From: GCA-2711565 sp963664245
GTDB lineage: Bacteria; Bacteroidota; Bacteroidia; Bacteroidales; GCA-2711565
Length of the DNA: 64,000 bases
Direction: 5' to 3'
Assembly (NCBI GenBank): GCA_963664245.1
Contig: OY760934.1
Coordinates: 3,472,001-3,536,000, forward strand
Below, piece after piece: positions 51,099-59,317 of this stretch. Numbering within the stretch: the first letter of the stretch is position 1; the number at the start of each line of letters is the position of its first letter. A model generated the notes under the pieces. It was not told the DNA's origin. It did not search any database and worked only from the letters and a program-made list of their open reading frames with translations. Position numbers and translations under genes: made by a program.

Positions 51099-52613
51099 TT
51101 ATTTTACAAACCGGAACATTTTGTTCCATCTGATTTTTCCGTTAAACAAGGATTTGCTTGGGTCGAGCGATAACCATACAAAACTGGCTTTGCCCACAAC
51201 GTGGTCTTCCGGTACAAATCCCCAATACCTTGAGTCTGCAGAGTGATGACGGTTGTCGCCCATCATCCAGTAATAATTTTGTTTAAAGGTGTAAGTGCTG
51301 CTTTCTTTACCATTGATGAAAATTTTATCGCCATCAATTCGCAGTTCGTTGTCTTCAAAAACGTCAATAATTCGTTTATACAATGAAATATTTTTGGAGT
51401 TAATCTCAATGGTTTCTCCTTCGGCAGGGATGTGTATCGGGCCGTAATTGTCAACGTTCCATTTGAAAGCAGTATCGTAGGGGAACAGGTTAAAATCTGC
51501 CAAGCCTTTTGGATGTAAGAATAGTTCAATGCTTTTTACATTGCCAAATTTCCCGATCTTCTCAGCTTGCTTTTCGGAGAGAGTCATGTAGTATACTCCA
51601 GAACCATTGCTCGACTTTTCATCTGAAATTCCAAGACGTTCAAGTGCCCGTTGGTTGAATGTTGATCCGTCGGTGATAACCTGGTAAATAAACTGGCGGG
51701 TTCCTTCCGGTTTTAGTTTTTTCTCGTCAATGTAAACTTCTTTATCGATGATTTCGAGCTGATCGCCAGGCATGCCTATGCAACGCTTGATAAAGTTTTC
51801 GCGTTTATCCAGCGGGCGGGTGGTAATAATTCCATATTGTTGGGGGTTATTTAAAACCTCTTCGCGTCCAAATTGACGGACAAGAGTGTAATAACTAACA
51901 TTACTTTGGTATTTTAATGAGAGCGTGTCCCCATCCGGGAAGTTGAAAACAACAGCATCGTTGCGTTTAACTTCTGAAAATCCGGGGAAACGGAAATAAG
52001 GTAATTTTATCCATTCAACAAAAGATTTGGTGTCTTTGGTAAGGGGTAAGGTGTGATGAACAAAAGGAAAAGCGATGGGAGTCATTGGGCTTCTAGGGCC
52101 GTAAGCTATTTTACTTACAAATAAAAAATCGCCCCTTAATAAGGATGCTTCCATGGAGGAAGTGGGGATGGTGTAAGCTTCAAAAATGAATATTCGGATA
52201 ATGGAAGCCGCGATTACCGCAAATATAATTGCATCCACCCATTCACGGGTAACCGATTTTTTTATTTTACGTTCTTCAACAGGCAATAGTTTTAATTCGC
52301 TTTGCATGCTTAAATAAGGAAGATAAATGAACGGTACAATCACCGCGATGGCTTGGTCAAGCAAGCTAAATTTTCCGTAACACTTCAAAAGCTCAACAAT
52401 CATTAGCATGAAAACAAAAACATTGATAAAGGGGATAATTAAAAAGATGTACCACCAAATGCTTCGTTTTTCAATAAATTTTAACCAAACATGAAGGTTA
52501 TAATAAGGAACCAATAATTTCCACCCGTTTTCGCCTCCTTTTTCAAATAGTTGATAGGCAAATATTGCGGGGATGGTAAATGAAAGCGGAATTAATAAAA
52601 TGAGTAAAAGCAT
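51099..52613 (-). CDS. lepB: Signal peptidase I with extra N-terminal membrane domain
   Basis: This 504-residue protein removes signal peptides in the inner membrane. The catalytic Ser153 is in IPTSSME and the general base Lys276 in NFIKRCIGMPGD; the later boxes GDNRHHSADSRYWGFVP are complete. The first 115 residues add three to four membrane helices (MLLLILLIPLSFTIPAIFAY and so on), a form common in Bacteroidota. A large insertion (about 290-440) separates the conserved boxes. It follows the DUF5683 gene by 91 bases. The dapB gene often found here in this phylum is absent. Confidence 0.93.
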   Translation of the reverse strand: MLLLILLIPLSFTIPAIFAYQLFEKGGENGWKLLVPYYNLHVWLKFIEKRSIWWYIFLIIPFINVFVFMLMIVELLKCYGKFSLLDQAIAVIVPFIYLPYLSMQSELKLLPVEERKIKKSVTREWVDAIIFAVIAASIIRIFIFEAYTIPTSSMEASLLRGDFLFVSKIAYGPRSPMTPIAFPFVHHTLPLTKDTKSFVEWIKLPYFRFPGFSEVKRNDAVVFNFPDGDTLSLKYQSNVSYYTLVRQFGREEVLNNPQQYGIITTRPLDKRENFIKRCIGMPGDQLEIIDKEVYIDEKKLKPEGTRQFIYQVITDGSTFNQRALERLGISDEKSSNGSGVYYMTLSEKQAEKIGKFGNVKSIELFLHPKGLADFNLFPYDTAFKWNVDNYGPIHIPAEGETIEINSKNISLYKRIIDVFEDNELRIDGDKIFINGKESSTYTFKQNYYWMMGDNRHHSADSRYWGFVPEDHVVGKASFVWLSLDPSKSLFNGKIRWNKMFRFVK

Positions 52614-52704
52614 AATTATATTTTTATGAATGATTTGCGAAATTAAGAAAGTTTTGAAAATCTTTCGTTAAAAGATGTTAAGGGATGTTATTATTCATTA
52701 AGTA

Positions 52705-53361
52705 TTAGTGTTTTGAGAATGGTAGTTTGAGTGTGAGTTTGACTCCGGTATAAGGCTTAACCTCGTTTGGCATGATTTTAATATCCGGTTCAATCCTCAG
52801 GGCTAAATCATCACTAACTTCAAATTCAAACAAATGGGCATCAACAGTTGCGTCAATAACGGTTAAAGCCCACCATAAGCCCGTAATAATATAGCTGTAA
52901 TCGAGGTTTCGGCGTGTTACATCCCGGGCTCGTTTTAATTGTGCTTCCGAATATTTTTCGGCATATTCATTAGGAACGGGAATTGTTTCGTCACCGGCTT
53001 TTGCCCAGTCATAAGCTGCTTTAAAGTCTTTATAATCGTTATTGTTTTTCGAAATGAAATAAGCCATTGTTCCAAAGCCTCCGTAAACAAGGGGTAATTT
53101 CCAATATTTTTTATTGTAGATTTGTCCCAAACCCGGGCACACCATGGCATAAATGGTTGCACGATGCGGCGAGTGTCCTTGTTCCCGGTACCTTTTCAGT
53201 TTTTCTTTCCGTTTTCCTTTTCGTTCCTGTTTTTCTTTTTTGCGTTCTTCTTTGGTCGGAAATACTTGTTCCTGTTGTGCATAAACATAAGCCGGACTTC
53301 CCATGAAATAAATGAAAAGCCCAAAGATGAAAAAATATTTAAAATACTTTTGTTTAAACAT
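52705..53361 (-). CDS. DUF5683-family membrane protein
   Basis: This protein of about 218 residues begins at ATG 53361 with a signal peptide (FKQKYFKYFFIFGLFIYFMG), followed by a basic K/R/E stretch (KEERKKEKQERKGKRKEK) and the DUF5683 core: HRATIYAMVCPGLGQIYNKKYWKLPLVYGG with hydrophobic helices. The family is found beside parAB and lepB in Bacteroidota and its role is unknown. An upstream TTG start (53394) would add 11 residues without a signal-like shape. It is downstream of parB by 35 bases. Confidence 0.85.
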   Translation of the reverse strand: MFKQKYFKYFFIFGLFIYFMGSPAYVYAQQEQVFPTKEERKKEKQERKGKRKEKLKRYREQGHSPHRATIYAMVCPGLGQIYNKKYWKLPLVYGGFGTMAYFISKNNNDYKDFKAAYDWAKAGDETIPVPNEYAEKYSEAQLKRARDVTRRNLDYSYIITGLWWALTVIDATVDAHLFEFEVSDDLALRIEPDIKIMPNEVKPYTGVKLTLKLPFSKH

Positions 53362-53396
53362 CAGGTGGTAAAAATAAGAAGAATAAGCCAACAAAA

Positions 53397-54275
53397 TTAC
53401 TTAAGGATTGTTAAAATGCGTTCCAGGTCACTTTCCGAGTCAAAAGAAATAATGATGGTCCCGGCACCTTTATCATTGGTTTTAATATTTACTTTGGTGC
53501 CTAACTGATCAATCAAGTTTTCTTTTGCTTTTAAAATGTTTTCAGAAGGTGCAAGCTTTTCTTTTTTCGCTTTAGGGCTGCTGATTTCACGGCTTAGTTC
53601 TTCAACCTGGCGAACCGATAGACCTTTATCGATAATGGTTTTCAATATCCTGAGCTTGCTTTCTTCGTCAGGCAAATTAATAATTGCCCGGGCATGCCCC
53701 ATGGAAATTTGTTCTTCTTTGAGTGCAATTTGAACTTCGACAGGAAGCTTTAACAGGCGAATATAATTTGAAATGGTGGTGCGTTTTTTCCCAACACGGT
53801 CGCTTAGTTCTTCCTGGGTAATTTTACATTCTTCAATTAAGCGTTGGTAACTGATGGCAATTTCGATGGCATTCAGGTCTTCCCTGTGGGTATTTTCAAC
53901 CAGTGCCAATTCAAGCATTTGTTCATCGTTGGCAACACGTATGTACGAAGGGATTTCGGTTAAGCCGGCAAGTTTTGCCGCCCGCATTCTTCGTTCACCG
54001 GAAATTAATTGATATTTATCGTAACCCATTTTACGAACCGTAATGGGCTGAATAATTCCTTGCGATTTTATAGAAGTAACGAGTTCGTTCATTGATTGCT
54101 CTTCAAAATCGGCTCTTGGCTGGAAGGGGTTGGTTTCAATCGAGTCAATTTTTAATTCGGCAACGGCGCCAACAACATAATTACCCGAAATGTCATCCGA
54201 TGTGATATCCGTATCCGGACTTTCAAGTATGGCATCCAATCCTCGTCCCAGTGCTCTCTTCTTTTGTTGTTTCAT
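53397..54275 (-). CDS. parB: Chromosome partitioning protein ParB
   Basis: This 292-residue protein is a ParB/Spo0J CTPase that spreads from parS sites and loads SMC. It has the RALGRGLDAIL start, the CTP-binding segments NPFQPRADFEE and GERRMRAAKLAG, the helix-turn-helix TQEELSDRVGKKRTTISNYIRLL and a C-terminal dimer domain (DKGAGTIIISFDSESDLERIL). It starts inside the parA stop (TAATG). I did not find a parS palindrome nearby. Confidence 0.95.
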   Translation of the reverse strand: MKQQKKRALGRGLDAILESPDTDITSDDISGNYVVGAVAELKIDSIETNPFQPRADFEEQSMNELVTSIKSQGIIQPITVRKMGYDKYQLISGERRMRAAKLAGLTEIPSYIRVANDEQMLELALVENTHREDLNAIEIAISYQRLIEECKITQEELSDRVGKKRTTISNYIRLLKLPVEVQIALKEEQISMGHARAIINLPDEESKLRILKTIIDKGLSVRQVEELSREISSPKAKKEKLAPSENILKAKENLIDQLGTKVNIKTNDKGAGTIIISFDSESDLERILTILK

Positions 54276-55081
54276 TAGCTTTCGTCTGTTGTTTTCTCTT
54301 TATTTTCAATGTTGGTCATTTTGTTTTTTTGGAGAATTTCGCGGGCCAGATTCAGGTAATTCAGGGCTCCGACGCTTTCAGCATCATGCATAATAATGGT
54401 TTCTCCAAAACTTGGGGCTTCACTTAAACGTGTGTTGCGATTAATCATGGTTTTAAATACCATTTGTTGGAAGTGGGTAGTTACTTCTTCAACCACTTGT
54501 TTTGATAGTCGCAAACGTTTATCAAACATCGTTAACAAAATACCTTCGATGGTAAGATTTGTGTTGATGCGTGTTTGTACAATTTTAATCGTATTCAAAA
54601 GTTTGCCCAATCCTTCCAATGCAAAATATTCACATTGTACCGGGATAATCACGGCATCGGATGCAGCCAGGGCATTTACGGTTAATAAACCCAACGAAGG
54701 AGAACAGTCGATAAGAATAAAATCATAATCGTCTTTTACTTTATCAATCACTTTCTTCATCATCTTTTCCCGATTGGGTAAATTGATCATTTCAATTTCG
54801 GCTCCAACAAGGTCGATGTGTGCAGGTAATAAATGTAAATTGGGGGTTTCTGTTTCCAAAATAATGTTTTTGGGTTCAACCTCATCCATAATACATTCGT
54901 AAATACTGGTTTTGATGTTTTTCGGATCAAGACCCACACCTGAAGTTGCGTTTGCCTGGGGATCGGCATCAATGATTAAGGATTTGTGTTCTAAAACAGC
55001 AAGACTGGCTGCCAGGTTAATAGCTGTTGTTGTTTTCCCAACACCTCCTTTTTGATTTGCAATTGATAAAACTTTTGACAT
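54275..55081 (-). CDS. parA: Chromosome partitioning ATPase ParA (Soj)
   Basis: This 268-residue protein is a deviant Walker A ATPase: NQKGGVGKTTTAINLAA (about residues 8-24), the switch region LIIDADPQANATSGVG and LIDCSPSLGLLTVNAL. It works with ParB to move chromosome origins. The length without an N-terminal DNA-binding extension is the chromosomal (Soj) type. It is the first gene of the parA-parB-DUF5683-lepB run. A minus-strand -7-like TAATTTTG lies at 55132-55125. Confidence 0.95.
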   Translation of the reverse strand: MSKVLSIANQKGGVGKTTTAINLAASLAVLEHKSLIIDADPQANATSGVGLDPKNIKTSIYECIMDEVEPKNIILETETPNLHLLPAHIDLVGAEIEMINLPNREKMMKKVIDKVKDDYDFILIDCSPSLGLLTVNALAASDAVIIPVQCEYFALEGLGKLLNTIKIVQTRINTNLTIEGILLTMFDKRLRLSKQVVEEVTTHFQQMVFKTMINRNTRLSEAPSFGETIIMHDAESVGALNYLNLAREILQKNKMTNIENKEKTTDES

Positions 55082-55124
55082 AAAATGAAGCAGTTATATG
55101 TTAAATTCTGAATTCCTAAATGTA

Positions 55125-55132
55125 CAAAATTA
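55125..55132 (-). promoter_or_regulatory. -7 box of parA
   Basis: TAATTTTG on the minus strand, 44 bases before ATG 55081. I see no good -33 box. Confidence 0.3.
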
Positions 55133-55248
55133 TCACTTTTGACCACATTTTTCTTTATGTAATCAATCGAAGTTATTAACGAATTGAAAAAAAATGTTAG
55201 TAAAAAGTGATAACCCTCTAGAAATGTTAATAACCCTAAAACATAGAA

Positions 55249-55641
55249 TTATTCCTGAGCTTTTTCAGCTGCTTCGACTTCTTGTTCTTCTGTTTCGGAA
55301 CTTAAATCTTCAAATTCGACATCAATGTGTTCTTTGCCAAGATTGATTTCCAATTCGTCGGTAGCTTCTTCTTCAGGTATAACCCCGGTTTCAATGAAAG
55401 TTATTACATCATTTAGACCATTTTTGAATTTCTCAAAATCTTCTTTGTACAAAAAGAGTTTGTGTTTTTCGTAGAAAAATTTCCCCTGATCGTTGTTAAA
55501 CCGTCGTTTGCTTTCAGTAATAGTTAGGTAATACTCGTCTGATCTGGTAGCTTTTACATCAAAAAAATAGGTTCTTTTCCCGGCTCTAACTGCTCTTGAA
55601 AAAATTTCGTCTCTTCTTTCGTTGTTCCCTGTCACTTCCAT
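55249..55641 (-). CDS. DUF3276 / PUR-family DNA/RNA-binding protein
   Basis: This 130-residue protein has a DUF3276 (PUR-alpha-like) beta-sheet core: FSRAVRAGKRTYFFDVKATRS, YYLTITESKRRF and KHKLFLYKEDFEKFKNGL. The last 40 residues are an acidic tail (EEEATDELEIN and on). PUR domains bind single-stranded nucleic acids; in Bacteroidota this protein is nearly universal but its job is unclear. A -7-like TATTTTTG lies on the minus strand at 55690-55683. Confidence 0.9.
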   Translation of the reverse strand: MEVTGNNERRDEIFSRAVRAGKRTYFFDVKATRSDEYYLTITESKRRFNNDQGKFFYEKHKLFLYKEDFEKFKNGLNDVITFIETGVIPEEEATDELEINLGKEHIDVEFEDLSSETEEQEVEAAEKAQE

Positions 55642-55682
55642 TTTATGTATTGAGATTGGTTAATGTTGTCTGTACGTTATAG

Positions 55683-55690
55683 CAAAAATA
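55683..55690 (-). promoter_or_regulatory. -7 box of the DUF3276 gene
   Basis: TATTTTTG on the minus strand, 42 bases before ATG 55641. No clear -33 box. Confidence 0.3.
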
Positions 55691-55855
55691 AAAATATTAT
55701 TTAAAAATAAAAGTTTTTACCCAATAATGTTACAAAATAACTAAGTCTTAACGATTCCAATATTGATACGGGGAGAATAGCAACTTGGTCGTTGAATTAT
55801 AAGCTAAAAGTAGTAAATTTTTCAGAACCGGATAATAAATCTTTAATTTTTTTAG

Positions 55856-55888
55856 CTTGTAATATTAAATCGAAAAGCTTTAACTTTG
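55856..55888 (+). promoter_or_regulatory. Promoter of nusB
   Basis: CTTG at 55856-55859, a 21-base spacer and TAACTTTG at 55881-55888 fit the Bacteroidota pattern well. The leader before ATG 55925 is about 30 bases. Confidence 0.5.
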
Positions 55889-55924
55889 CCGGATTAAAAG
55901 AAATAAGGTTCATTACATATTTTT

Positions 55925-56884
55925 ATGCTAAGCAGAAGGCACTTAAGAGTAAAGGTTTTACAGGCGTTATACGCTTTTTTTAAATCGGATAACGATCGTT
56001 TGGATGTGGGCGAAAAACATTTGTTTATTAGTATTGATAAGTTGTACGATTTGTGTATTTACCAATTGTCGGTATTGATTGAAGTGGTTGATTTTGCTAA
56101 AGTTAGGTCCGAAGAAGCCAAGCATAAACATTTTCCTACCAAAGATGATTTAAACCCGAACACCAAGTTTGTTGACAATCAATTTATCAAAAAGCTGTCT
56201 TGTAACCGTGATTATTTAAGAAAATCCGAAGCTTTAAAGATTAACTGGGCCGATGAAACGGAAATGATCCGGAAGGTTTATGTTAAGATTAAGGACTCGG
56301 ATGAATATGCTGCTTATATGAATTCCGGGCAATCCTCTTTCAACGAGGATAAGGAATTTATCATTAAAGTCTTTAAGAAACATATTTCAAAATTAGATGC
56401 TCTGGTTTATTTTTACGAGGAGCGCAGTATTTATTGGGCCGATGATTATCATACCGCTACTTCTCTGGTGGTGAAAATGATTAATGCTTTTTCAGAGAAA
56501 TCAGACGAGTTCTTAAAATTGCCTAATATTTTTAAAACCTCTGATGTTGAAGACGACGAGGATCGGGCATTTACAAAGCGTTTGTTTCATAAAACCATTC
56601 TCCATTCCGACGAATATGATAAATTGATTACGGAGAAAACCGTAAACTGGGAGTTTGATCGAATTGCCGCCATGGATATTTTGATTTTGAAAATGGCTTT
56701 AGCCGAATTATTTGAGTTTCCTTCCATTCCGATTAAGGTTACCATGAATGAGTATATTGAACTGGCTAAGTATTTTAGTACTCCAAAGAGCAGTACTTTT
56801 GTTAACGGTATTCTGGATAAAATGATCTCGGAATATACAGCCGAAAATAAAATCAAAAAAACCGGTCGAGGACTAATGCAATAA
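55925..56884 (+). CDS. nusB: Transcription antitermination factor NusB (long form)
   Basis: This 319-residue protein starts with the NusB first helix (MLSRRHLRVKVLQALYAFFKS) and ends with the family's C-terminal helices (VNWEFDRIAAMDILILKMALAEL and KVTMNEYIELAKYFSTPKSSTFVNGILDKM). NusB of most bacteria has about 140 residues; the extra 170 residues in the middle are usual in Bacteroidota. It promotes rRNA antitermination with NusE. It has a good promoter of its own. Confidence 0.93.
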   Translation: MLSRRHLRVKVLQALYAFFKSDNDRLDVGEKHLFISIDKLYDLCIYQLSVLIEVVDFAKVRSEEAKHKHFPTKDDLNPNTKFVDNQFIKKLSCNRDYLRKSEALKINWADETEMIRKVYVKIKDSDEYAAYMNSGQSSFNEDKEFIIKVFKKHISKLDALVYFYEERSIYWADDYHTATSLVVKMINAFSEKSDEFLKLPNIFKTSDVEDDEDRAFTKRLFHKTILHSDEYDKLITEKTVNWEFDRIAAMDILILKMALAELFEFPSIPIKVTMNEYIELAKYFSTPKSSTFVNGILDKMISEYTAENKIKKTGRGLMQ

Positions 56885-56937
56885 TCCCCATTCTTTAAAT
56901 ATTTAAATTGTTAAATATATAACATTTTATTATTTGC

Positions 56938-56945
56938 TATTTTTG
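56938..56945 (+). promoter_or_regulatory. -7 box of the aconitase gene
   Basis: TATTTTTG lies 63 bases before ATG 57009. The -33 spacing is poor. Confidence 0.35.
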
Positions 56946-57008
56946 TAATAGAACGACAACTTTATCGTTAAATATTTTGGAAAATAATCTATTACAAAAC
57001 TCGCAATT

Positions 57009-59279
57009 ATGATTTTTGATATTGATATGATCCGTTCGGTTTATGCCCAAATGGCCGAAAAAGTGGATCAGGCTAAAAAAACAACCGCAAAACCCTTAAG
57101 TTTATCCGAGAAAATATTATATGCCCACCTTCGGGAAGGCCTGCCTTCTCAGGTGTATAAAAGAGGCGAATCTTACGTCGATTTTGACCCCGACCGCGTG
57201 GCCATGCAGGATGCTACGGCGCAAATGGCTTTGTTGCAATTTATGCAGGCCGGGCGCGATAAAGTAGCCGTGCCTTCTACGGTTCACTGCGATCACCTGA
57301 TTCAGGCAAGATTGGGTGCTAAAGAAGATTTGGAAACAGCAAATGTAACCAACAAAGAAGTTTATAATTTCCTGAGTTCGGTGTCTAATAAATATGGCAT
57401 TGGTTTCTGGAAACCCGGAGCTGGGATCATTCACCAGGTGGTTCTCGAAAATTATGCTTTCCCCGGGGGGATGATGATAGGAACCGACTCGCACACCGTG
57501 AATGCCGGAGGCTTGGGAATGATAGCCATTGGCGTTGGTGGTGCCGATGCCGTGGATGTTATGGCCGGCATGCCCTGGGAATTGAAATTTCCGAAACTTA
57601 TTGGGGTAAAGCTAACAGGTAAATTAAGTGGCTGGACATCGGCCAAAGATGTGATTTTGAAAGTCGCTGGAATTTTGACGGTTAAAGGCGGAACCGGTGC
57701 CATTGTTGAGTATTTTGGCGAGGGTGCAAAATCTATTTCTTGCACAGGAAAAGGAACCATTTGTAACATGGGAGCCGAAATTGGGGCAACCACTTCTGTT
57801 TTTGGTTACGATCAAAAAATGAGAGAATATCTGGCAGGAACCGGTCGTGAGGACGTTGCAAAACTAGCTGATGAAGTTGCAGAATACTTGACCGGTGACC
57901 CGGAAGTTTATGAAAACCCCGAACAATATTTCGATGAGTTAATCGAGATTAATCTGAGTGAGTTGGAGCCGCACATCAATGGACCGTTTACTCCTGATCT
58001 GGGCACTCCCGTTTCGAAATTTGCCGAGGTAGTGAGAGAAAACGGCTGGCCGCAAAAGCTGGAAGTGGGCTTAATCGGTTCGTGTACTAATTCTTCTTAC
58101 GAAGATATTTCCCGTGCCGCTTCGGTGGCTCAACAGGCCTTGGATAAAAACCTAAAGGTACAGTCAGGGTATACTGTGACCCCCGGATCGGAACAAGTTC
58201 GTTACACGGTTGAACGCGACGGCTACCTCGATGTGTTTGAAAAAATAGGAGGAGTATTGTTAGCCAATGCCTGCGGCCCTTGTATTGGCCAGTGGGCAAG
58301 GCATAATGCAGATAAAGAAGAAAAGAATTCTATCATGACCTCGTTTAACCGCAACTTCGCTAAACGGAACGATGGTAACCCCAATACGCATGGTTTTGTT
58401 GCATCCCCTGAAATTACCACGGCTTTTGCTATTGCCGGCGATTTAACCTTTAACCCCCTAACCGATTATTTAACCAATGAAAAGGGTGAAAAAGTTAAAC
58501 TGGATGAACCCCGTGGAATTGAATTCCCTTCCAGAGGGTTTGCTGTGGAAGATGCCGGTTATCAGGCTCCTGCCAAAGATGGAAGTCAGGTAAATGTGGA
58601 GGTTGATCCAAATTCGGAACGCTTACAGATTTTAACCCCGTTTGAACCCTGGGACGGTTGGGATCATTTAAAAATGAACCTTTTGATAAAAGCCAAAGGC
58701 AAGTGCACAACTGATCATATTTCGATGGCCGGTCCCTGGTTGAGGTACCGTGGACATCTCGATAATATATCCAACAATTTGTTGATTGGTGCCGTGAATT
58801 ATTTTAATGAGAAAACCAATTCGGTAAAGAACCAGCTCAGCGGAGAATATACGGCTGTGCCGGATAGTGCGCGGGCATACAAAGCGGCCGGACTGTCGTC
58901 GTTGATTGTTGGCGATGAAAATTATGGTGAGGGTTCATCGCGTGAGCATGCGGCCATGGAACCACGTAATTTAGGTGTGAAAGCTGTTTTAGTTAAATCA
59001 TTTGCACGTATCCACGAAACCAATTTAAAAAAACAGGGAATGCTGGCTTTGACCTTTAAAGATAAAAACGATTACGATAAAATCCGGGAAGATGATACTT
59101 TCGAACTTCTGGGACTAAAAGATTTTGTTCCCGGAAATGAATTTGAGTTAATTATCTACCATAAAGATGGATCGAACGAAAAAATTAATGTAAGTCATTC
59201 GTATAACGAGAGCCAAATTGAATGGTTTAAAGCGGGTAGTGCTTTGAATTTAATTCACTTGCAAACCCAAAAGGGATAA
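57009..59279 (+). CDS. acn: Aconitate hydratase
   Basis: This 756-residue enzyme interconverts citrate and isocitrate in the TCA cycle. The three cysteines of the [4Fe-4S] cluster are in GSCTNSSYED and NACGPCIGQW, and substrate-binding segments include HCDHLIQA, GTDSHTVNAGGLGMIAIGVGG, CTTDHISMAGPW and YGEGSSREHAAMEPR. The length and domain order match the mitochondrial-type (AcnA-like) family. It has its own promoter and ends 38 bases before the convergent kinase gene. Confidence 0.96.
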   Translation: MIFDIDMIRSVYAQMAEKVDQAKKTTAKPLSLSEKILYAHLREGLPSQVYKRGESYVDFDPDRVAMQDATAQMALLQFMQAGRDKVAVPSTVHCDHLIQARLGAKEDLETANVTNKEVYNFLSSVSNKYGIGFWKPGAGIIHQVVLENYAFPGGMMIGTDSHTVNAGGLGMIAIGVGGADAVDVMAGMPWELKFPKLIGVKLTGKLSGWTSAKDVILKVAGILTVKGGTGAIVEYFGEGAKSISCTGKGTICNMGAEIGATTSVFGYDQKMREYLAGTGREDVAKLADEVAEYLTGDPEVYENPEQYFDELIEINLSELEPHINGPFTPDLGTPVSKFAEVVRENGWPQKLEVGLIGSCTNSSYEDISRAASVAQQALDKNLKVQSGYTVTPGSEQVRYTVERDGYLDVFEKIGGVLLANACGPCIGQWARHNADKEEKNSIMTSFNRNFAKRNDGNPNTHGFVASPEITTAFAIAGDLTFNPLTDYLTNEKGEKVKLDEPRGIEFPSRGFAVEDAGYQAPAKDGSQVNVEVDPNSERLQILTPFEPWDGWDHLKMNLLIKAKGKCTTDHISMAGPWLRYRGHLDNISNNLLIGAVNYFNEKTNSVKNQLSGEYTAVPDSARAYKAAGLSSLIVGDENYGEGSSREHAAMEPRNLGVKAVLVKSFARIHETNLKKQGMLALTFKDKNDYDKIREDDTFELLGLKDFVPGNEFELIIYHKDGSNEKINVSHSYNESQIEWFKAGSALNLIHLQTQKG

Positions 59280-59317
59280 ATGCAAAGGGTTGAGAATATG
59301 GGTTAAGGGTTCGGAAA

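Noticed and set aside
53122..53508. A 128-residue plus-strand frame across the DUF5683 and parB genes
   Set aside because: It is low-complexity F/S-rich sequence opposite the K/E-rich part of DUF5683 and spans two real genes.
53397..55240. A parS site near parAB
   Set aside because: I looked for the GTTTCACGTGAAAC-type palindrome in and around parAB and saw none. The AT-rich GTTAATAA and AACCCT words upstream of DUF3276 do not form it.
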